Below are positions 1 to 5,633 of a DNA stretch of 5,633 nt, one piece after another. Both the position numbers and the translations under genes were made by a program. The stretch's first letter is position 1. Each line of letters starts with the position of its first letter. The stretch is from Bacteroidota bacterium (GTDB lineage: Bacteria; Bacteroidota; Bacteroidia; Bacteroidales; VadinHA17): contig JAUWPX010000122.1 of the NCBI GenBank assembly GCA_030611395.1, forward strand, positions 1 through 5,633, in the 5' to 3' direction. A model generated the notes under the pieces. That model saw only the letters and a list, made by a program, of their open reading frames with translations. It was not told the origin of the DNA and ran no database searches.

Positions 1-409
1 GCATACTCATAAAAGCACCCGGCACTCCATGACCGGTGCAATCGGTAACGGCAACAATTGTTTTGTTGCCGTTTGCTGTTATCCAGTAAAAATCGCCACT
101 GACAATATCTTTGGGTTTACTGAAAATAAAGTAGTCATAAAAGGATTTTTTAAACAATTCACTCCCTGGCATCATAGAAGACTGAATCTGACTTGCATAC
201 TTAATACTGTCGGTTAATTCTTTTTTTTGAGCTATAATTTCATCTCTCTGTTTTTCAGCCAGATCACGCCTTATTTCTAATTCTTCTTTCTGCGATTCAA
301 TTTCATCTTTTAGTGTTTCTATTTCCTTGTTTAAACGATTAATTTCATCCATATGCTTTGCCAGCAGTAAGTTGTTTTTCTTTTCAATATTGCTATTTCG
401 AACGGTCAT
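1..409 (-). CDS. SpoIIE/PP2C-type serine phosphatase, N-terminal part (C-terminus beyond window edge)
   Basis: This is a metal-dependent protein serine/threonine phosphatase of the SpoIIE/RsbU branch. In that family the usual substrate is a phosphorylated STAS-domain anti-sigma-factor antagonist; that role is known for relatives and only inferred here. The visible 136 residues start with a charged, heptad-like coiled coil (about residues 8-65). The family motif KELTDSIKYASQIQ follows (63-76), then KPKDIVSGDFYW (98-109) with metal-binding Asp106, and DCTGHGVPGAFMS (123-135) with metal-binding Asp123. The rest of the catalytic domain lies outside the window. An in-frame TAA three codons upstream (415-413) leaves the ATG at 409 as the first usable start; no Shine-Dalgarno is seen. 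It starts 13 bp after the upstream kinase stop, so co-transcription is very likely. Unlike RsbU-like response regulators, it has no N-terminal receiver and no membrane segment in the visible part. Confidence 0.9.
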   Translation of the reverse strand, partial: MTVRNSNIEKKNNLLLAKHMDEINRLNKEIETLKDEIESQKEELEIRRDLAEKQRDEIIAQKKELTDSIKYASQIQSSMMPGSELFKKSFYDYFIFSKPKDIVSGDFYWITANGNKTIVAVTDCTGHGVPGAFMSM

Positions 410-422
410 ATTTTAGTACATG

Positions 423-434
423 TTACGGGTTACG
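423..434. repeat. Remnant of the CCCGTAA heptamer at the second kinase stop codon
   Basis: The 12 bases TTACGGGTTACG, about 1.7 units, are identical to 5400-5411 inside the main array. As there, the coding strand reads CGT AAC CCG TAA and gives a protein end of Arg-Asn-Pro-stop. It covers the last four codons of the second kinase, past the end of the final receiver helix. It may be a contracted array or a nascent one. Confidence 0.8.
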
Positions 435-2624
435 TTTGAGCAAGTGCTTACTTATAGTATCCATTAATATGTCTGGTTTTACCGGCTTTGTTAAAAAATC
501 GTCAAATTCTGATTCCTGACTTTTTATTTGTTCATCATTCATTGAATAGGCAGTAACGGCGATAACCGGCAGACTTTTTCTTATTTTTTTTATTTCTTTA
601 GTCGCCTGGTATCCATCCATATTAGGCATACAAATATCCATGAGCACAATTTCAATATCATCATTTACCATACAACTTTCTACAGCTTCAATACCATCCC
701 TGGCACAGAGAATTTCAGCCTCTGTACCGGTCATAATAGCTTTGAGAAGCAAATAATTCAATTCATTATCCTCGGCAACAAGAATTTTCCTCCCTCTCAA
801 TGAGATTCGTTCAGCTGGGGTAATTTTCTTTTTTATTTCTCTCACCGGTTTTTCGATAACCTGAAGCGGAATTGTGAAGTAGAAAGTTGACCCTTTACCT
901 ACTTCTGATTCAATCCAAATTACTCCGTCAAGCAGTGATACCAATTTTTTTGAAATAGCCAATCCTAACCCGGTCCCTTCATAAATTTTTTCTTTTTCAT
1001 TTTCAACTTTTCTAAACCTTTCAAAAATGTATTCTTTTTGATCTTCTGAAAGTCCAATACCTGTATCTTTCACATAAAACTCTATCTCTTTTCCATTTTT
1101 ATCTTTCTCCCGATCTGATGAAAAGGTATAACCAAATTCAATTGATCCCCGGTGGGTAAATTTAAAAGCATTACTCAGAAGGTTTGAAATAATCTGATTA
1201 ACCCTGGAAGGATCTGTCAGAACAGCAAAATCCAGATCCTTATTACCTGTTTTTAGTTTGAATTCAATGCTTCCTTTACCTTTTTTGTTTTTATCTTTTT
1301 GAAAAGAGGTATAAATATCGGCAAGTGTTCTGTTCAGGAAACATTTTTCAGAAATTATTTTTATTTTCTCCGACTCAAGCTTTGCAATAAGCAGGATATT
1401 ATCTATCAGGCTCAACAGGTTTAAAGAACTTTTTGAGATATTACTGATAAATTCCTTTTTTTGTTCATCAGGTAAATCAGGATCGGCAATCAGCCCTGAG
1501 AATCCGGTTATTGCATTAATGGGTGTTCTGATCTCATGGGACATATTTTGTAAGAAGGTTGATTTCAGCCTGTTTGATTCTTCTGCTTCTTCTTTTGCTA
1601 CAAACAACTTCTCCCTGTATTTTCTTTCCTTCTCTTCAGCTTCTTTACGGTCGGTAATATCCGCTATCATACCTGAAAAGGTCTTCCCTTTCAACTGAGC
1701 ATTGATAATCACAATTTTTTTCTTCCCGGTTCCTGAAATTAATTCTGCTTCAAAATTTTTTACCTGATGTTTTTTCTTTAATACATTAAAAAAATCCGTA
1801 TTATTTTTATTATTTATGAACAGGGATTGGATTTTACGTGGCGTAAATTCAAGCATGGAAGGATATTCAAGCATATTTACAAGTGCTTCATTAACAAATG
1901 TAAACTCACCTTCTGAGGTTGAACTGAACACTCCAACAAGTGCATTCTCAATCAGGTTCCGGTACTTATGTTCCGATTCCTTTATCGCCTCTTCAATTTG
2001 TTTTTGGGCATCAACTTCTATCAGGAGATCTCTGGTTTTTTCTTTAATTTTCTGTTCAAGAGTAAAATTTAGTGTATTCAGTTCTTCCTGGGTGTTAATG
2101 AGTTCTCTGGTTTTACTTACAGCTCCCTGGTATGTTGAAAGCAACATGCCCAGTATTTGTAACCGTGTTAAGCTAATTGAGTATTCTTTGTTACTAAATG
2201 AGATATCAATCTTAGTCTTCAATTGATCTTCTTTCAGAATATGCCTGTTAGCTGTAATTGACTGCAGGTGCGTTAACAGGTATTTTTCATCATAAGGCTT
2301 CATAATATAGTTATCTGCTCCGCACTCCAGACCATTTAAAATATCTTTTGAATTAGTAAGTACAGTAAGAAGAACCACCGGAATTTGTCTGAGTTTTTCA
2401 TCAGCCTTTATTTTTCTACATAATTCATACCCGTCCATTTCAGGCATTATGATATCGGTAATTATCATAATTGGCAAATACTTTTTCGCCAGCTCAAATG
2501 CCTGCCGACCATTTATTCCATAAGCAACCTCATACCCGAAACTATTAAGGAGGAATTTCAGCTTTTCCGCCTGGGTGGGGCTGTCTTCTGCAATTACGAT
2601 CAGGTTGTTTTGCTCTTTATCCAT
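423..2624 (-). CDS. Soluble hybrid histidine kinase, REC-PAS-HisKA-HATPase-REC
   Basis: This 733-residue cytoplasmic hybrid sensor kinase has these domains in order. The N-terminal receiver spans about 7-125 (acidic pair Glu13/Asp14, phospho-acceptor Asp57, Thr87, Lys109). A conserved linker (about 137-165) leads into a coiled coil (about 170-215). A PAS domain (about 217-328) ends in the typical DITDRK. HisKA (about 353-418) has His363 in NMSHEIRTP, with the HExxT arrangement. HATPase_c (about 466-587) has N-box Asn485, G1 DTGIG from Asp520, F-box around Phe534, and G2 GTGLGLA from Gly550. The C-terminal receiver spans about 612-730 (Glu618/Asp619, Asp663, Thr691, Lys713). No membrane segment is seen, so the signal is probably intracellular or comes from a partner. 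An in-frame TGA at 2639-2637 bounds the start. The gene lies 23 bp after its paralogue and 13 bp before the phosphatase. Its last residues (RNP) and stop lie in a heptamer-repeat remnant. The ligand of the PAS domain is unknown. Confidence 0.95.
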   Translation of the reverse strand: MDKEQNNLIVIAEDSPTQAEKLKFLLNSFGYEVAYGINGRQAFELAKKYLPIMIITDIIMPEMDGYELCRKIKADEKLRQIPVVLLTVLTNSKDILNGLECGADNYIMKPYDEKYLLTHLQSITANRHILKEDQLKTKIDISFSNKEYSISLTRLQILGMLLSTYQGAVSKTRELINTQEELNTLNFTLEQKIKEKTRDLLIEVDAQKQIEEAIKESEHKYRNLIENALVGVFSSTSEGEFTFVNEALVNMLEYPSMLEFTPRKIQSLFINNKNNTDFFNVLKKKHQVKNFEAELISGTGKKKIVIINAQLKGKTFSGMIADITDRKEAEEKERKYREKLFVAKEEAEESNRLKSTFLQNMSHEIRTPINAITGFSGLIADPDLPDEQKKEFISNISKSSLNLLSLIDNILLIAKLESEKIKIISEKCFLNRTLADIYTSFQKDKNKKGKGSIEFKLKTGNKDLDFAVLTDPSRVNQIISNLLSNAFKFTHRGSIEFGYTFSSDREKDKNGKEIEFYVKDTGIGLSEDQKEYIFERFRKVENEKEKIYEGTGLGLAISKKLVSLLDGVIWIESEVGKGSTFYFTIPLQVIEKPVREIKKKITPAERISLRGRKILVAEDNELNYLLLKAIMTGTEAEILCARDGIEAVESCMVNDDIEIVLMDICMPNMDGYQATKEIKKIRKSLPVIAVTAYSMNDEQIKSQESEFDDFLTKPVKPDILMDTISKHLLKRNP

Positions 2625-2647
2625 ATTATGTTTTTTTCAACTTGCCT

Positions 2648-5368
2648 TCAAATATACTTACTCAATACTGTAAATAGTTTTTCTACATTAAGCGGTTTTA
2701 CTACAATATCATCACAACCTGCCAGGCGGCATTCTTCCTGTTCTTCTTCCCTGGCATAAGCTGTAACAGCCACAACCGGTAACTCTTTCTTAATTTTCTT
2801 TATTATTTTTGTAGCTGAAATACCATCCATTTTGGGCATTTTTATATCCATAAGAACAAGATCAAAACTGTTTGATTTGCAGGCTTCAACTGCATCTTCT
2901 CCGTTTGTTACCCGCGTAATATTTGCTTTTTTCTTCTGCAGAATGATCTCAATCAGTTTGAAATTACTTTCCTCATCCTCAGCAACAAGAATTGATTTAT
3001 CAGACCAATTATATGATCCAACAGTATCCTGCACCTTTTTTGCAGGTCCGGTTTTGGTTTTCGCTATATCAACTTCATCTGTTGGTATAGTAAAATAAAA
3101 AGCTGATCCTTTGCCCGGGGTTGATTCAACCCACATCTCTCCACCCAGCATATTTACAAGTTTTTTTGATATAGCCAGCCCCAGACCTGCACCCCTATAT
3201 AATTTGGTTTTATCATCTTCAATCTTTGTAAACCTGTCAAAGATCATCTTTTGTCCTTCTTCAGATATCCCTATTCCGGTATCTTTAACATAAAACTGAA
3301 TAAACTTATCAATTTCCCGATCTTTTTTGGTTTGCACAGAACAGCCAATTTCAATATAACCCGATTCAGTATATTTCAGGGCATTACCAATCAGATTGGT
3401 AAGCACCTGTTGTAACCTCACCGGGTCGGTATATATTGACAATTCTTCTATCTGCTTCCCTGTTTTCAGACGGATATCAATTTCTTTTTTCCCCATTCCG
3501 GTTTTTTGATTATTAAATACATCAACCAGATTCTCAAGTACCTGACCAACCCGGCATTTTTTCTTAAATATTTTTAATTGATTAGATTCCATTTTTGACA
3601 AGTCAAGGATATCATCAATAAGGTGTAACAACTGGTTTGTATTTTCCCGGATAATGGGGACAAATCCCTCTTTCTCCTCATCAGGTATATCATCATTTCC
3701 GAACATATCGCTGAAACCTACAATCGCGTTCAGGGGAGTTCTTATCTCATGTGACATATTCGAAAGAAAGGAAGATTTGAGCCTGTCGGATTCCTCAGCT
3801 TTTTCTTTAGCCTTAATGAGTTCATTTTCAACCTTCTGCTTTTTTATATATTTCGCCAGAGTATTTGTAATTCCCTGCAGTAGATGTATTTCTTCTTCAA
3901 GAAATGGACCATGAAACAAGTCTGGTTTTTCCTTCAGGTAACAAACTTCGATCTTACCTGTTACTTTATCATCAACTACCAAATAGGTTTCCATCATCCA
4001 TTCTGTCTTTTCAAAATTTCCGGTATTAAAAATTTCTTTATCATGTGTTATCTTAATACCGGTTATCCCCGGATACTGCCAGCTTTTTCGGATTATATCC
4101 ATTGTTTCACAAAACACTTCTTCAAGTGTAATATCCGGTAAAGTTACTATCTCTTTAATGCTGTAAAGGCAATTAAGTTCCTTTACTCTTTCGTTAAGAT
4201 CATGGGACTTTATCTCAAGTGCAATTCTTGATTTCTCATTCTCCTTTTCAAGTTCAATATCATGCAGGGCAAACGCAATATCACCTGCAACTTCGATAAA
4301 CAGTGATTGTTCTTCATTATCTGCAGCAAACTCTTTAGTTAATGATACTGATAAAAACCCGTAGAGTTTCTTCCTATGCTTTAGTCTGATAGTCATATTT
4401 CTATGACCTGGATTTTTTCCAGAAAGCGGGCAGCCTTTACAATCAGATCCCGGATCTTCGATTAGAATAACCCCGGACTTTTTTAATGCTCTCCTGCAAC
4501 ATTCAATTAGTTTTCCTTCTTTCATCTGTTTTTTCATGGGAATAAAATTTTTACCCATGCCTGACTCTACAAAATATTCTATTTTACTATTTTTCCCATA
4601 AAAACCGATCCATGCACTTGTATATCCACGGTCCTCGGTGAGAAGTTCGCATGCCTTTTTGATCAGGATATCTGGATTGTTTTCTGTTACAATAAGCTGG
4701 TTAACATTGCGTATAACTCTTAAGACACCATTAAGATGACTTAATTGCCTGGTCCTTTCATTAACCTTCTCTTCAAGTTGCAGGTTTATTTCCCTTAATT
4801 CATTATGGGTAGCATCCAGTTTTTTATTTGCTTCGTTTAGCTCAATATTTTTCTGCCTGAAATTTTCGAACAAAGATATCAGGAGATCAAGTATCTGTAA
4901 ACGGTTCGAGGTAATACGGTGTTTTTTACCTGCAAAGAGTATATCCAGTCCCATCTCAGCTACCTGATCTTTCCGCAATTCCTGGTTGATAATAATATTT
5001 CTAACACGTGAAAGCAGGTTTTTATCGTTGTATGGTTTAGTAATAAAATTATCGGCTTTGCTTTCAAGACCTTTAATAATATCCGACGGATCAGAAAGTG
5101 TGGTTAAAAGCATAACCGGAATATCTTCAAGTTCAGTATCGGTTTTAACCTTCTTGCATAACTCATACCCATCCATCACCGGCATCAGGATATCACTTAT
5201 TAACAGAAGCGGTTTTTCCTTTTTTACCAGGGAAAAAGCTTCCCTGCCATTTTTACCATGTAACACCCTGAATCCGGCTGTTTCGAGGATGTATTTCAGT
5301 TGCTCCGCCTGGGTTAGGCTGTCTTCGGCAATTACGATCAGGTTGTTGTTTTCGCTGTTTGGTTTCAT
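2648..5368 (-). CDS. Soluble hybrid histidine kinase, REC-GAF-GAF-like-HisKA-HATPase-REC
   Basis: This 906-residue hybrid sensor kinase has these domains in order. The N-terminal receiver spans about 9-128 (Glu15/Asp16, phospho-acceptor Asp59, Thr89, Lys111). A conserved linker (139-167) leads into a coiled coil (about 170-210). A GAF domain (about 211-373) starts LRVIRNVNQLIV and contains a CxxC pair, Cys310/Cys313. A second GAF-like sensor region (about 394-512) has the motifs LNCLYSI and WQYP. HisKA (about 530-596) has His540 in NMSHEIRTP. HATPase_c (about 642-763) has N-box Asn662, G1 DTGIG from Asp696, F-box around Phe710, and G2 GAGLGLA from Gly726. The C-terminal receiver spans about 790-906 (Glu797/Asp798, Asp841, Thr869, Lys891). 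All residues needed for catalysis and phosphotransfer are present. No membrane segment is seen. An in-frame TAA two codons upstream (5374-5372) fixes the ATG; no Shine-Dalgarno is visible. It is paralogous to the downstream kinase in the receivers, linker and kinase core, but the sensors differ. The sensed ligand is unknown. Confidence 0.95.
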   Translation of the reverse strand: MKPNSENNNLIVIAEDSLTQAEQLKYILETAGFRVLHGKNGREAFSLVKKEKPLLLISDILMPVMDGYELCKKVKTDTELEDIPVMLLTTLSDPSDIIKGLESKADNFITKPYNDKNLLSRVRNIIINQELRKDQVAEMGLDILFAGKKHRITSNRLQILDLLISLFENFRQKNIELNEANKKLDATHNELREINLQLEEKVNERTRQLSHLNGVLRVIRNVNQLIVTENNPDILIKKACELLTEDRGYTSAWIGFYGKNSKIEYFVESGMGKNFIPMKKQMKEGKLIECCRRALKKSGVILIEDPGSDCKGCPLSGKNPGHRNMTIRLKHRKKLYGFLSVSLTKEFAADNEEQSLFIEVAGDIAFALHDIELEKENEKSRIALEIKSHDLNERVKELNCLYSIKEIVTLPDITLEEVFCETMDIIRKSWQYPGITGIKITHDKEIFNTGNFEKTEWMMETYLVVDDKVTGKIEVCYLKEKPDLFHGPFLEEEIHLLQGITNTLAKYIKKQKVENELIKAKEKAEESDRLKSSFLSNMSHEIRTPLNAIVGFSDMFGNDDIPDEEKEGFVPIIRENTNQLLHLIDDILDLSKMESNQLKIFKKKCRVGQVLENLVDVFNNQKTGMGKKEIDIRLKTGKQIEELSIYTDPVRLQQVLTNLIGNALKYTESGYIEIGCSVQTKKDREIDKFIQFYVKDTGIGISEEGQKMIFDRFTKIEDDKTKLYRGAGLGLAISKKLVNMLGGEMWVESTPGKGSAFYFTIPTDEVDIAKTKTGPAKKVQDTVGSYNWSDKSILVAEDEESNFKLIEIILQKKKANITRVTNGEDAVEACKSNSFDLVLMDIKMPKMDGISATKIIKKIKKELPVVAVTAYAREEEQEECRLAGCDDIVVKPLNVEKLFTVLSKYI

Positions 5369-5378
5369 AGGTTAATTG

Positions 5379-5416
5379 TTACGGGTTACGGGTTACGGGT
5401 TACGGGTTACGGGTTA
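5379..5416. repeat. Heptanucleotide tandem repeat, (TTACGGG)5 plus TTA
   Basis: Five perfect copies of TTACGGG begin at 5379, 5386, 5393, 5400 and 5407, followed by a partial TTA. Read on the coding (minus) strand the unit is CCCGTAA. The array runs from inside the end of the cheB-like gene, whose stop is at 5402-5400, to 10 bp before the downstream kinase start. Because seven is not a multiple of three, the coding-strand array gives a TAA in every frame within three units, so it terminates translation whatever the frame. The plus-strand reading has no stop. Unit length and perfect identity suggest recent expansion by replication slippage. Confidence 0.95.
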
Positions 5417-5633
5417 ACTGCATTATCATACCCGCAATCTCATTGGGTGGTAAAATATACTTCGCTCCTCCTAATTTAGCAGCTTCTCCGGGCATTCCAA
5501 AAATAACGGAGCTCTCTTCATCCTGCACTATGGTTATTGCTCCTTTATCTTTCATCATTTTCAGTTCATATGCGCCATCTTTACCCATTCCGGTAAGTAA
5601 TACACCAATGGCATTTTTTCCATAATTCTCCAT
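5400..5633 (-). CDS. cheB: CheB-type protein-glutamate methylesterase, C-terminal part (N-terminus beyond window edge)
   Basis: This is the last 77 or so codons of a CheB methylesterase domain. In the family, CheB removes methyl esters from glutamates of chemoreceptors and deamidates glutamines, as the adaptation arm opposite CheR. The visible part holds the conserved GVLLTGMGKDGA motif; its Asp (residue 19 of the visible part) corresponds to the catalytic-triad Asp. QDEESSVIFGMPGEA and a terminal amphipathic segment (ILPPNEIAGMIMQL) follow. The Ser and His of the triad would lie upstream, beyond the edge. The Met at the window edge is most likely internal, because a protein starting there would lack most of the catalytic fold. 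Whether an N-terminal receiver is present cannot be seen. The last codons (ACC CGT AAC CCG TAA) are read from the heptamer repeat. The next gene starts 31 bp downstream. No receptor is visible, so the substrate is unknown and need not be a motility receptor. Confidence 0.92.
   Translation of the reverse strand: MENYGKNAIGVLLTGMGKDGAYELKMMKDKGAITIVQDEESSVIFGMPGEAAKLGGAKYILPPNEIAGMIMQLTRNP

Noticed and set aside
220..229. Run of eight A on the coding strand in the phosphatase gene as a programmed frameshift site.
   Set aside because: The run encodes Gln-Lys-Lys in the coiled coil, the zero frame continues into the catalytic motifs, and no stimulatory structure is apparent. It is ordinary for AT-rich DNA.
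410..422. Promoter or terminator between the second kinase and the phosphatase.
   Set aside because: The gap is only 13 bp, with no inverted repeat and no room for a promoter apart from coding sequence.
1816..2226. Plus-strand open frame of 136 codons.
   Set aside because: It lies wholly opposite the PAS and coiled-coil part of the second kinase, has no recognisable domain, and its composition is that expected of an antisense shadow.
2640..2650. AAGG in the kinase-kinase gap as a Shine-Dalgarno for the second kinase.
   Set aside because: It overlaps the upstream stop and lies about 20 nt from the ATG, too far for normal use. The other starts also lack a Shine-Dalgarno.
4986..5375. Plus-strand open frame of 129 codons.
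   Set aside because: It lies opposite the N-terminal receiver of the first kinase. Its hydrophobic stretches arise from the reverse complement of the receiver codons.
5379..5416. Telomere-like repeat or CRISPR array.
   Set aside because: The unit resembles CCCTAA-type telomere repeats only superficially, and it lies inside an operon between bacterial genes. The units are contiguous with no spacers, so it is not CRISPR.
5400..5633. A complete small 77-residue protein starting at the window-edge Met.
   Set aside because: The segment is the C-terminal part of a CheB catalytic domain and would lack the Ser and His of the triad. The Met is best read as internal to a longer gene cut by the edge.

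Overview
The window looks like part of a Bacteroidota chromosome. The DNA is AT-rich, no gene start has a well-placed Shine-Dalgarno sequence, and the SpoIIE-type phosphatase carries the KPKDIVSGDFYW...DCTGHGVPGAFMS signature that I associate with this phylum. Species cannot be read from the window. All real genes lie on the minus strand, so the window is described here in transcription order, from high to low coordinates.

The visible order is: the C-terminal part of a CheB-type protein-glutamate methylesterase (5633-5400, cut by the window edge); a 906-residue soluble hybrid histidine kinase with two GAF-like sensor regions (5368-2648); a second, 733-residue soluble hybrid kinase with a PAS sensor (2624-423); and the N-terminal 136 residues of a SpoIIE/PP2C-type serine phosphatase (409-1, cut by the other edge). 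Gaps are only 31, 23 and 13 bp. No promoter or terminator was recognised between genes, so this reads as the inside of one longer operon. No stretch over 300 bp lacks a gene.

Both kinases have the same sandwich plan: receiver, conserved linker plus coiled coil, sensor, HisKA, HATPase, receiver. Their kinase cores are clearly paralogous but their sensors differ. The window therefore encodes four receiver domains and two transmitters but no HPt domain, methyl-accepting receptor or DNA-binding regulator. By inference, this is a cytoplasmic phosphorelay that joins a chemotaxis-type adaptation enzyme to a PP2C phosphatase of the kind that controls anti-sigma-factor antagonists. The missing partners (CheR, HPt, STAS/anti-sigma proteins) would be expected in the flanks.

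The most unusual DNA feature is a perfect heptamer array, CCCGTAA on the coding strand, with five full copies between the methylesterase and the first kinase. It supplies the end and stop codon of the methylesterase. A short remnant of the same motif supplies the end and stop codon of the second kinase, so both proteins finish in Arg-Asn-Pro.
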